From Rhynchonema sp. JSB1_4 (lineage: Eukaryota > Nematoda > Chromadorea > Monhysterida > Xyalidae): a stretch of 64,000 bases of DNA. A program made the position numbers and the translations under genes. A model generated the notes under the pieces. It made no database searches. It had not been told where the DNA came from and saw only the letters and a program-made list of their open reading frames with translations. The stretch is taken from positions 62,001 to 126,000 of the forward strand of contig JASAMV010000855.1 of the NCBI GenBank assembly GCA_030248065.1, written 5' to 3'. Below are positions 46,699 through 57,700 of the stretch, piece after piece; position 1 is the stretch's first letter, and every line of letters begins with the position of its first letter.

Positions 46699-48214
46699 AT
46701 GATCAGACCACACTTAGCTTGTATCTGTTTCTGCCTAGCACTCTTCGTTCTGGTAAGAGCAACAATTATCCTTGATATTTTCTGTGGTCTTCGTTCAGCT
46801 AATTCGCTCATTCGCCTATTATGATAACTTTAATTCGCAAAATACCTAGATTTAGGCACAAGGCGACAACAACAACGCGTGCAAGGAGAGCAGAAAATGC
46901 ATGAAAAAAGAAATGCCTCAGGCTCTCGGCCTTGGAGAAATGAGCGCCAAAGAAGCAAAGGAGGTATTACGAGCCGTCAAACAGTGCGGACGCGCGTAAG
47001 TTTAATCGCTGGTGTTTTTTCCGCCAGTTGTTGAATGAGAATGAGCAACGACACATTATTATTATATTTAGGTGCGTTGAAGCAGCCGAAGCCAGCGAGC
47101 TCGATGATAATGACGACGATCACGGTGTGCGAGGCGCATCATTTTTTACCCACATGGTGACCGAACGGGAACGGAACCTCTCTTGAGCTTGAACAGCTTT
47201 GCAGATGAAGAAGACCCAACGTTGGTCGATGCAGCTGAAGGTTTCATGGAACGAATGCGCAAAAAGTTCGAGTTTCGTCAGTGTCTCCGGACCTCCCGTG
47301 TTGAGATTGATCATCGAAAACTAAAGCAGGAGTGTATGAAACGCAACGGGGTAAGTAATAGGAAACACCAAACTTTCTTCGTAGCAATTCGACGTTTATC
47401 AATGCACAATTTCACCAAGCGTTTGACAACGTACTCCGACCGAAACGCCTTTCCCTCAATTCAAGATTGATCGAGGTAGTCGATCGGGTCGTTCGAAGCG
47501 CAACACCAACCGCGGTTGGCGCGATGGAAAGGGCGCTGGAGGCGCAAGAAAGTCAGTTGCTGCTTCTCTGTCGTTGGAATGAACGAGTGCTTATCAACTA
47601 AACTACTGCATGCCACCACAGGCTGCTTCTGTTGTCGTACATGCCACAAATCGTGGCGCAGAAATGCCCGTCGGTTCGCGACCAAGTGCTCTCGTGCATT
47701 CGACAAGCCTCGAACGGGCTCATCAATCCCGACCAGCTGAACCCTGAGCACGCATTCCAACAGGCGTGTGCATTGATTCAACAGTGTGATCCAGACAAGT
47801 ATGAGCTACAGTCTCAACGACAGACTGCGCAGTCAGTTTTTCACTAACGACACCATAAGATGACTTTCAGCGCTTGCTCCGAGCTCAAAAACCAACGTCG
47901 ACAGGCGAAATGCACGTGCGCTGCGGAGTTGCAACGCGAGTTGAACGAAGCGGGAGCGAACACGTGCCAAGTCCCCATGCCACCGTTCTGTGAGGATGGC
48001 AAGGATAATGGTGAATGCTTGATGATGAATGTTGCTTTGACTCACTTTGACTTTGTAGCTCAAAATGAAACGCATTTCTATTGATTAACGGGTCTCAGGC
48101 TCGCGCAAGCTGAAACTGCGGGAACGGTGCGCAGCGGGCGAACAGGCGCCAACACTCGAAGAGGTCATGCAAATGATGAAACACACGGCTGGTCGCAAAG
48201 GTCGCGGTGCGTGA
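46699..48214 (+). CDS. Novel secreted cysteine-rich helical protein, 8 exons
   Basis: Exons 46699-46752, 46856-46995, 47072-47124, 47205-47350, 47466-47551, 47622-47831, 47871-48010, 48099-48214 total 945 bp, 314 aa. Every phase agrees although they vary (0,2,1,0,2,2,1). Signal peptide (LACICFCLALFVLAQG), then cysteine-containing helical segments: ACKESRKCMKKE, AVKQCGRACVEAAEA, then an acidic linker (LDDNDDDHDEED). Next comes a basic, glycine-rich linker (GRSKRNTNRGWRDGKGAGG), and CPSVRDQVLSCIRQ, QACALIQQCDPD, CTCAAELQREL. Two donors are GTCAGT. I do not recognise the family; it is not a Ly6. Intron 6 is 39 bp. A hAT element begins 36 bp after the stop codon. Confidence 0.7.
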
Positions 48215-48538
48215 CGTACGTACGTACATTTTGTGTGACCAGTTGCGACCAGTGTTCGAACGGGATTCATTTTTAATCCCGGGATCGGGATCGGGATTGG
48301 GATCAAGAAACTGTCGGGATCGGGATCGGGATCGGGATCCCGGTTTTGAAAACCCGGGATCCCGGGATCGGGATCGGGATTGACCAGATAGTCCAAAAGC
48401 AATAGTTTCTATCATTTTATGCATACGATGCACGTTAATGTCACAGACAACCATGAAACATGTTTATCGCACATGGATAAACACCCGGAACAACGATTAA
48501 AGCCAATTGAAATCGAGAATAGCTGATGATGAATAAGT

Positions 48539-48793
48539 TCAAATGTCATAATTGTAATCGATCAATGGCATAGCCTTTGACAAAAAGACAAGCATTTCAC
48601 CATTTTCTGGTTTCAAGCAGTATCTTTTGTCATCAAACAAATCAGCTGCACTGGAAAAGAGCTGTTCAGAAGGCACGCTCGTAGGCGGAGCACTGTATTT
48701 GGAAGCTAGGCGTGCCAGTCGCGGAAACCTTGTCACATTTGTTGCCCACCATGACAACATTTTCTCGAAACTGAGTCCCTTCGTTCGATGCAA
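48539..48793 (-). pseudogene. hAT transposase C-terminal dimerisation domain remnant
   Basis: Minus-strand 84-codon frame with the hATC signature: LSWWATNVTRFPRLARLASK, then SVPSEQLFSSAADLF, DDKRYCLKPENGEML and VFLSKAM. The catalytic DDE and zinc-finger parts are absent, so it cannot act alone. The first ATG is internal to the original protein. It lies between the TIRs of the 48250-49440 element. Confidence 0.88.
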
Positions 48794-48889
48794 CTTTGTG
48801 TAACCGTTCAGTTCTAGCTCGACTTGTTCGCGATTGGTGGTGCTTACTGTTTCATCACGCTGGGAATCAGCCTCACCTCTTACCTCTTA

Positions 48890-49241
48890 GGGGCGCGGCC
48901 ACGCAAACACGATTGTGGGCAGCGGGTCAGCAATAATTCTATGTCCAATGACTGTCCCGCGTTTGCATGGCCGCACTTGCTGGTCGCGGTTTGCGGGTCA
49001 CTTGAAACATTTATATAGCCATTACACACAAAAATTAACCAATCAGCGCTGTGCTCCGGCAGTCTGATACGTTGGCTGGACGCTGATTGGTTAATTTTTG
49101 TGTGTTGCACCCAAATAAATGTTTCAAGTGACTCGCAAACCGCGACCCGCAAGTGCGGCCTTGCAAACGCGGGGCGGTTGTTGGACATATAGAATATTTT
49201 TCTGACCCCCGACCCGCGCCCGCGTTTGCATGGCCGCGCCC
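48890..49241. mobile_element. PIF/Harbinger-like foldback MITE nested in hAT
   Basis: Ends GGGGCGCGGCCACGCAAAC and mirrored GTTTGCATGGCCGCGCCC, with TTA on both sides (48887-48889, 49242-49244), a 3-bp duplication typical of Harbinger. Inner segments also pair (CCAATCAGCG, ATTAACCAATCAG and mirror). No coding capacity. Confidence 0.75.
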
Positions 49242-49448
49242 TTACAACCGCATGATTGCATAATTTTTTACTTTTTGTTCCCAAAACTTAATCCCGATCC
49301 CGGTGCTTTTTTGGTCGGGATCGGGATCGGGATCGGGATTGACTTTTTCAAAATGACGGGATCGGGATCGGGATCGGGATCAGAAAAAGGGCCCGGGATC
49401 CCGGGATCGGGATCGGGATCGGGATCCCGTTCGAACACTGGTTGCGAC

Positions 49449-50172
49449 TGCTTTGTTGTGTGTGTACATAAGCGTGTGTTTCAGGTGGCAATCAAACAAG
49501 AAATAACGGTCATGACCAAAGAAACGGTCCATAAAACATGACACACAATGACTAACGAATACCCTGTTGTATTTTGGTACATGGTAATTTACAAATGCGA
49601 CAGTTATGAGGCGTGCTGATAAAATCATACCTATGGATTATTCCGTTGCTACAAAAATTTGGGCATTGCATGTGCATATGCATATGCAGATCCGAAGCAT
49701 CATGTACCATACGTACCTGGTAACAGTGCAACAGAGTTTAAACGCACCTAATGTACCGCACATATGTATACAGTATGTACATACTGTATGTACCGGTATT
49801 TGGTACATACAGTAACTCGTATACAATTGTCGTCACAGTGTAGCAAACTTACACGCGTGTATTTCTTGGTTTGCTGCGTTGCCGCCACTCCTCTTTTCGT
49901 GGCACTACAGTATTCGCATTACCCTTTTTCTGTCTTCGACAATTCCTATTCGTGGAAATACCGTAACCCTAACCCTTTACGTTCCTTCTTCTTTCTTCGA
50001 TAATTTGTTCTATTAGGAACAACACCGTACCCCTTCGCTTCCTTTTTCTTTATCGATAATTCGTTCTATTTCCGGCAGTACCATAACCCTTCGCATGCTT
50101 TTTCTTTCATCCACAGTCTTTTTTTATTCGTGGCACATTCCGAGCGCAGCGCATCCCAAGCACTCAGTCATC
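49449..50172. other. Intergenic, upstream of 264-aa gene
   Basis: Contains a TACATACTGTATGTACC palindrome near 49765-49800 and repeated CCTTTTTCTTTCTTCGATAATT-like pyrimidine stretches at 49920-50120. The latter may be a promoter-proximal tract of the next gene. No RNA gene seen. Confidence 0.3.
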
Positions 50173-52064
50173 ATGTCATACTCATTTCGACGTCCCGAGC
50201 CGTTCGTTTTCGATCGCACCAACGTGGAAATCGCGCCCGGTGCTGTGCTGAGGAAGAATCCCAAGACCACCGGATTCAAGACCACCATCTACGTGACCAA
50301 TCTGAACAAGCAGGCTGATGTACAGGTTGGATTTGGGGATGCACACATTTCTTTGAAGTCAAATTCCGGAAAAAATAAGCACATTCGGCCCCGTACAAAG
50401 CTTGGTGTTCGGATACCAGCAACTTTAATCACGTGATTGTTTAGACGATATTCCGTCTTTTTATAATCTACTCTAAGCACTGGTAGAAATCTGAACCTTC
50501 GTGACTTGACTGCATGCAAAAAACGTCAAACGTGACCAGAAAAATCCAATCTTTTTCCGTTCTGTCATACAGATACAAAACGTGTTTTATCGCTCTTCGC
50601 AAGGTGGAATTTTTGAATTACGACTGCGTTCAATTGTTATCAATCGATACGCCCTTGATCCCATTAAAATCGATATCCACCCAACTTGCCGCGTTAGCAT
50701 TCCCCTGCGTCCCCTCAATTACAGTACCGCCTTTCCCTGCCGGCCGGCATGCCCACCGACGGCAGCATCAGTGCGCACAACGGCAAGGGCATGTTGGCAC
50801 CGAAGGATACGGTCAAAGTGCGAGTCGAGATCACGGCAAAATTCGCCAAGTTGTGCGCCACAGGTGCTCACGACCTGGGTGTCAGGGTCATGGTAAGGGC
50901 TGACTGGATTTCCTATTTTGGTTAGTTTTCACACTGGAAATACAACCGACTTCCGCTGTGCAGACCCGTTGCACAGACTGGACCGATATGAGTGAATGGG
51001 AGAGCATTGACCTGTCGTTGATCGGTCTGCCGAAAGAGGGCGGAGTCGAGACTGTGAAACATCAACAAGTCTTGGCGCAGGGTGTCGGCGACGGAGATTC
51101 AAACACGGTAGGATTTTTTTATTTATTTTGGATTTCACTTGTCGAGACCGCTTTTCTCTTACCTTTTATGTTTCTGTGCTCCATCAGCATCAATAATTTC
51201 TACAAAGGTGGGATCACAGTAATCCTAAGGCGAACAGTTTCGTGCTCAGAAATTTCTTCTAAGCTACCCTGAGATCCGCAGGACTTATCACCGTCAGCAA
51301 CAGAATCGAAGCCAATTTCAGTAAGCCATGGCGCTATTTTAGTGCGCTCCTGTCGCTCCACTTTCAAATTGCTTCGAGAAGAAAATTCTGTTGTTCAAGT
51401 GCATGGGACGCTGTTGTTCTGTTGTTCATTGTTGCGGGCCATCGGTCCTGTGTTGGGTTCACATCCCACGATAGAGCGCTGGTGCACTTGGAGTTGCATT
51501 TTGAATTAGGTAGATCAGAAGTTTGCTGTTGTGGAGGAAATTTGCTTGGTCAGGTCCGGATCAATTTCGATAAGAGTGATCGTGATCGTGACTTGTGAGT
51601 TCAAGCAATGTTGGAAAAAAGCAAAGTTCTTCGTCAGTGCAAAACCAGAACCTTCTGTTACTTTAACAGCTGACAACCGGAACAGCACCGGCTGCGACTA
51701 CCGTGACTGCAGTGCAGCCCAGTGAGAAAAGTGACGCACAAGAAATGACGCTGGTCGAGACAGGTGGTTCGAGTCTGAGCCCGGTCAACGAGCCACACTT
51801 GCTGATCGCCGCCAGTAATGTGCTGATGGAAATTGCACAGGTGAACGAACCGATGTTTCATTTATTGTCGTTTAGCTTTTTTTATAAATTTCGGTGTTGT
51901 TACAGGATCTGCGCCTGAAAGCTCAAGGCGACATGCCACCCGGTCTGGACAAGGAACTGAAAATTGGCGATGATCTCGGCTGGTCGAATCTGGTGGAGTT
52001 GATCGCGATGGAATTGCACAAAGTGAACAAAGAGCAGGATTTTGATAACGATTGGAATGTGTAG
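50173..52064 (+). CDS. Unrecognised 264-aa protein, possible MSP/Ig-like N-domain
   Basis: Five exons, 50173-50325, 50725-50892, 50964-51107, 51670-51840, 51906-52064, all phase 0. The first half alternates strands: PFVFDRTNVEIAPGAVLRKN, TTIYVTNLNKQADVQYRLSL, then MLAPKDTVKVRVEITAKF. The order of segments (term F.....I, linkage TNL, P.DTVKV) recalls MSP/VAP-type immunoglobulin folds, but the VAP signature is absent. The second half is T/A/E-rich, followed by two predicted helices (LLIAASNVLMEIAQ and NLVELIAMELHKVNKEQ) and an acidic end. No signal peptide or transmembrane segment, so probably cytosolic. The model is solid; function unknown. Confidence 0.7.
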
Positions 52065-54445
52065 ATATTATTGAACGATTGATTTGTGACTGGCATCGAT
52101 TTGTGATATCCATGGTTGATTTTCTGTTTTTTATTGAAAAGGAATCTATTATTTTACTTGCATATATCGAGATTTGTTTGGGATTTCGTATAGAACGGAA
52201 TTGGGTTTGGTTGTGTTGTGGTTATCTGTTTTATATCGTTGCTGGCTCCACCATAGATTAAAAATGCAATTGATTGTTGTGTAATGGTTTTTTTCTATTG
52301 TCGTGACTTCTTCGCGGCGGACACCGGATTGCATAGATTACGCCGCTCGCGCATGTAATTTGCATCAAATCATCGCAATGAGCCAATTCTCAGTCATCCG
52401 CGAGCAAAACATGTCCTTGTTATCTTCACGTCAAGTTTTATTGCCCGTCTTTCATGTTGTCTTGGCGCTCACGCACACGTCTACAGTGTCCTACATATAA
52501 TGGGTTCCGTGATGGTTCTTAACATTTTGGATCGCGTCAGTTATGCTCAGCTGTGGATCGGTTCCTAAAAATTCTGGCTCGTTCAAAAAATAGTCCGGAA
52601 GGCAAAAGCACATCCATGAACACGCAATAAGGAAACGCACAAATGTCCTTTGCTGGCAGTCAGCGTGCACCATAAAACAAAACAGGACATTGAAGAAAGA
52701 GCATAAAAAAGCAAAGCCGCGCAGCACCATGAAGCTGCTTCCATAACAAATAGCGGTAGGCCATCTTGGGTCACTTGGTCCAAACATCCAAGTTAAGGCA
52801 CCGTCACTTTAAATACGGTCAAATTTAAAGATTTCGTTATTCTTGCACCCAACAATTTAATATTTGTCTGCCTGAATAATATTTTTGGTGACCTAACTGT
52901 AGCTGCATACATGCACTGGAAGGAGATAAACTCGCCCTCTTAGTTTGGCGATGGTCATAAAAGAAAGCTTGCCGCCGTTGGGCGCCATTACCGCACGCAG
53001 ATTAATGGCATCGGTATTGGGTACACCTTCAAGAAGCTGCAGCTTTAGTACAGCTGGAACCGTATTTCAAGGGCGAAACGATCCATTGTTTCAACAACCA
53101 ATCTATGCATGCCTAACGGTCTTAATAAGGCATGCTGGTTTTGCCAAAGGGCGGCTGCAAAATTTCATCCAGGAATGCTTGTCATAGGCATTTAATTCTT
53201 CCATATATTATGTCGGTACCTGGATAATTGCAGATGTTGTACACGTTGAAACGTTCTTTCGGCTCACGCCATAGTGTTTGCGTGGTCATTTGTGCAATTT
53301 CAAGCGGCTCACGCCCTACCCACGAGGGTGATATTGCTGGGCGGTAAGTGATATAAAATTTAAAGCCCACCGCGCCACTCTTTTGTGGTTCCATTTTCAT
53401 TCAAATACTTCTTGGGTCCCATGAATTCGCGATTGCCTTTGGAGAGCACCATGAAGTTTTTGCCCCCCATAAACTATAGTTGCTTATCAAAGCAGACAGT
53501 TTGTGTTGTTACAAGCGCCGGACCCAATCTGTTTCTTCTGCGCGGATTAAATGTCCGTGATATGCGAATACCACTCCATTGCAAACACACCAACACGTCA
53601 TTTGTTACGCTTCACGATCGTCGTTTTTCATGTTCTTTCAAAAGATGGCACGACGTCTTGCGCACGTGTTTAATCGGTACCAATGGGCATGAAAACACAA
53701 ATTGGTATCCGAAAACAGTTGTTTTCATTTCATGCCCCGATCCATGGCTTTTACATGCCGGTTTACATCGGCCTGTCTCCGGTTTGATTGAAATGTAAGA
53801 GGTCCTGGTAACTTTGAGAGGCATCAAAGTTCGGCTAGCCGATTATGCTTGCATCTGAAGCTTTGTGCTGGGCTCATTTATTGTCGTTGGCCGAGTTGAC
53901 ATAAAGTCGCCACGCCAATTCACAATTTCATAACTATACCCCCAAACTTGTTTATACTTTAGCGTTGCACTGACTAGAGCACGATAGTCTACTACAATAT
54001 GCAACTATACTTCCAGTCATTGAGGGGATTAGCCCCTGAACACATTAGCTCCTTGACTAATAAGATAAGCCTAGGGTCATTCGTTCAGCCCAAAAGCACT
54101 GAATGTTTACGCAAGAGCGAAAACCGTGTTCAGTACACTTGTTGAGTGAGACTAACACCATTAAGCCCACCCCTTGTAATACGGTAGCTAATTCTGACAG
54201 ATCGTTTCATAAATTTCTGAGTACCTGTTCAGCATTGGATTCCCACTTAAAAGTATTTTACTGCCGGTACGGTACCTAAAACATTCTACATATCATTTCA
54301 CGACTTCAATGCAACAGGAAATCAGACGCAGGCTGGCTTGTGTGACAGTGACCGCAGCTCTAAATAGTTTGTTTTAAGCCAAGGGGCTACGTTTCAAATA
54401 TAAGCATAAGTATTCACTTCTTGAGGCCAGAAGTGTACCTATGTA
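52065..54445. other. Intergenic, no defensible gene
   Basis: Several frames (52491-52787 minus, 53385-53798 plus) look of normal complexity but have no splice partners or recognised domains. They may be decayed genes. Confidence 0.3.
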
Positions 54446-54773
54446 TAGTCCATCCATCAGCTCATGACACTTTGTGCTGCTGCTGGCTGGTTTGTTCCCT
54501 TCCTCCACGTTCTAATGAAAGAGAAATTGAGTGGGACCGATTTTGCAAAAAAAACTAAAAAAATGATAGAATGTGTCGAAAAGGATTAAATTCGATCAAA
54601 TTTTAAATTAAATTTGATTAAAATGGATAAAACACGTGGATTTGATAAAAATCACAATTTAGGAGCAAAAACAATTTTTTTCTGAAACTCAATTTCTCTT
54701 TCATTAGAACGTGGAGGAAGGCAACAAATCGGCCAGCAGCAGCACAAAGTGTCATGAGCTGATGGATGGACTA
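54446..54773. mobile_element. TA-flanked MITE, CATCAGCTCAT family (copy 3)
   Basis: Ends TAGTCCATCCATCAGCTCAT and exact mirror, TA on both sides. Inverted arms of about 100 bp run through AGAGAAATTGAG; the AT-rich centre carries AAATTTGATTAAAATGG. Interior differs from the other two copies. Confidence 0.75.
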
Positions 54774-57700
54774 TATGTACATATTTTCATTGTCAAAATG
54801 GTGCCCAATAATTCACGTTCACCATCTGATGCAATGAAATGAATGAAACAACTACGATACCAGAGTTACAGTATTACTTTCGAGCGCCTTGGGATCTGAA
54901 CAGTTTGGTTTGCTACTGGGATTTGTGCTCGGGTTCGGAATTAGAGAATGTGTCAAGGGTTGAAGCTTTGGGTCACTTTGGTCATCCTGCATGGTTCACA
55001 TGTTTGCTTGATTCAGTAACCGGGAAGGGAGTCTATTCTGGTCTCGCATGAATTTCATCGTGTGTCAAGCCGCACTTTGCTTTCGGTTCGCGACAGGCAA
55101 CCTGCTTGTTTTGCTCACAGTTCATATAAATTTAGAAAACTTTTAAAATTGGACACTTTTTATTTTGCGTTCCCACAAGAAACTTTTCTATTATTAGTTC
55201 ACTGTCCCGAAGGCAAAAAAATAGCTATTGTACATTACAGGTTGAACACACAAGCCACACGCATAAACCTACCAACAATATTTTTATTCGTCCCGCCACT
55301 TGTTTTGCCCTTGCAACCACATTCGCGAATGCGTTTTGTGTTCGTGTTGTTTAACAGGCGCCTTACACACCTTTGCTGTCGTGACATTGTCATGTTAAGT
55401 GCATGATCATGGGTAAAAATGAATAAACACTGGAAGCTGAAACTGAATGCTTCTTTCACTCCATTTCTTCAAAATACAAATACGACGATTTCATGAACTT
55501 TTTTTACAGCTTTGGACGTCTCTGTCTTCTGTCACACAGGTCACTCATTATGCCATCAAAGTCACCGAACATCTGGGGTTGGTCCGGGTTTTTTTGGGTT
55601 CAGCAGAACATCAGTATAATTTCACAAGCGCCGAACCCCAAATGCGGCGCATGAATCCATGATCCAAAATGACCACCTTGTCATAGAGCATCCTTAGTAT
55701 ATTAGCCAAGGACTGACTTTGTGCACGACTATACACGCCTGCTTTGCTTATTGCACTTATGGCCGCGGGGTGCTTCTGCTCCACACGCTGCTCTGTTCCT
55801 CCCATAGATAAATCCGATTATTCGGTACCCTCGGCATTAATGCTTTTTCTGATGCAGATCCCAATAGATTTTGGAACCCAACAATTGCACAAAAGCGGTC
55901 ACGGAGCTTCTCCATAGGTCTTATCGCTACGGTACATAAAATTCAAAGTGCTTCTGACAGCATGCGCCCGTGTTTTCAGCTCGCTGATAATTTTCATCAG
56001 ATGTGGGGTACCGTGTGCTATCTTTGGCATTACTTCGTATACTATACGGTGCTTGTGTCTTAACTCTTAGAAATGCAAATTTGGGAGCTCAACCCAAAAA
56101 TTCATGCCTCTAATCCGGACGGATAAACCAACAACATACACACCGGTTGCCTCTCATGGTCCCCTCTCAGCTCTAATATGTTAAACGTAACGTTTTTGCT
56201 TATACATACGCCGTAACTCGCCAAAATTTTCTCCTTAGGGTGACTAAGAAACTATGGTCCGGTCTGTGTGCCTATGGACACAGTCCGATTATTTTCCAAT
56301 TTGTTTTCTAATATCCGAATTATTGTCAAGCCAGGTGGTATCGCGACTGTGCCTGAAATTGACCGTAATAATGACTGCAGCCAGATATACAGGTTTCCTC
56401 TGATTTCCATGATGTCTGAGAAGGATATTACAGACCACCCTGTCTGTTTGTGCATTTTGCCTATTCTCAGACACTTGTGTGCCGACCAGAAAGTGGCTTA
56501 GCCTCAGCGCCAAATCAAAGGTATTCGATTTTCCACATGCATACGAATGTAGGGTAAGCCAATTTGGCGGTTTGGGTCACGCAGACAACTAAAAAAGCGG
56601 GCCCCAAGAATATTACGCCAAACTGATACTGTGAAATCAGAGTAGTCGTACATATATGTCTACCTAAGGGTCTAAACATCTGCACTAGCGGCGCGCTCTT
56701 CTTCGTTTCCGTTCGCGAGCCGATAAATTGCCTGTTGATTATGCATGAGACAAATATAGGGTGGCCCGTTCATTGGGCGCCGTTCTGTAGTGGCTTGTTG
56801 TTGTTACACTTTTTGGACTCACTCCTTTGTGGGTACGTGAGTGGGCATATTCGGGTATAGGAAACAATATGGAAAGTCTTATCGACCCTTGTTTCAACTG
56901 CAAATTGCTTGGCAGCGAAGCTCAAACGTCTACTGGGGAAGAAAGCCAATTTGCACTGTCGAACCTGCTTGATATTGCCAGTGTACACATACACACAGAT
57001 TTAGGGTATTAGGTTTTTGCGAGATTCGGTAGCGAAACTTACTGCATTTGCCCCACTGGATGCGAGTACCTTTGTGCTCAAAGACACAACCGCCGTTCGC
57101 TGTTCATTGTGTCCATTCCGGCTTCAAAACAAGCCGGAAGTTTGTTGATTCAGAGAAGCTGGGTACTGTACCATACAAAGGTCTATACAACTTCAGGTCT
57201 GTTGTGTGCCATGGATGGTCCAACTTCTATTTTTGGTCTTCCATTTATCAAATCTAAAATGGTACGAGGCAGTTCTTGTTTCAATGTTTGCAACGATAAC
57301 ACTATGTATCTATACGAAACCTCACCTCACGCACCGATGTCGGTTTAATTACTCATTAGAAACTGACGCTGAGGCACACTGTACATGTGTGCCACCTGCA
57401 AATAATCGTCATCTAGTGACACGTTATTGGGTTCGTTTATTATTTCACGTGCTTTGCTCCTTTTTGACAATCAATTGTACCCATTTTGCCGTATGATTAT
57501 TCCAAAACCAGACCGCGACATCTTGGCGCCTCGTGTCATAGTCGTTTAGTTGGCACTTTAGTCATTCGCAATGGCGCAAACACACGCACACGTTGGTTGT
57601 AATGTGGCAGGGTAGTCAGCTCAGCTCGTTGTCGCTTAGCATTTTCATCACAAATTGATCATCATTTGGGACCAAATAATGGCTGGGTACCGAACTTGCC

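Larger units (their letters stand above)
48250..49440. mobile_element. hAT transposon, deleted, with GGGATC arrays
   Basis: TIR CAGTGTTCGAACGGGAT at both ends, perfect 8-bp duplication GTTGCGAC (48242-48249, 49441-49448). GGGATC hexamer arrays lie inside each end (48285-48382 and 49315-49430). The centre keeps the C-terminal part of a hAT transposase on the minus strand (48539-48793), so superfamily assignment is direct. Interrupted by a Harbinger-like MITE at 48890-49241. Non-autonomous. Confidence 0.92.

Noticed and set aside
48085..48454. DPDPDPD/RSRSR repeat proteins on the minus strand
   Set aside because: Readings of GGGATC arrays inside the hAT ends and antisense to the last exon of the 8-exon gene.
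49965..49980. CCCTAACCCTAACCC-like text as a telomeric repeat
   Set aside because: Only two units within a longer pyrimidine-rich tract; too short to be an interstitial telomere.
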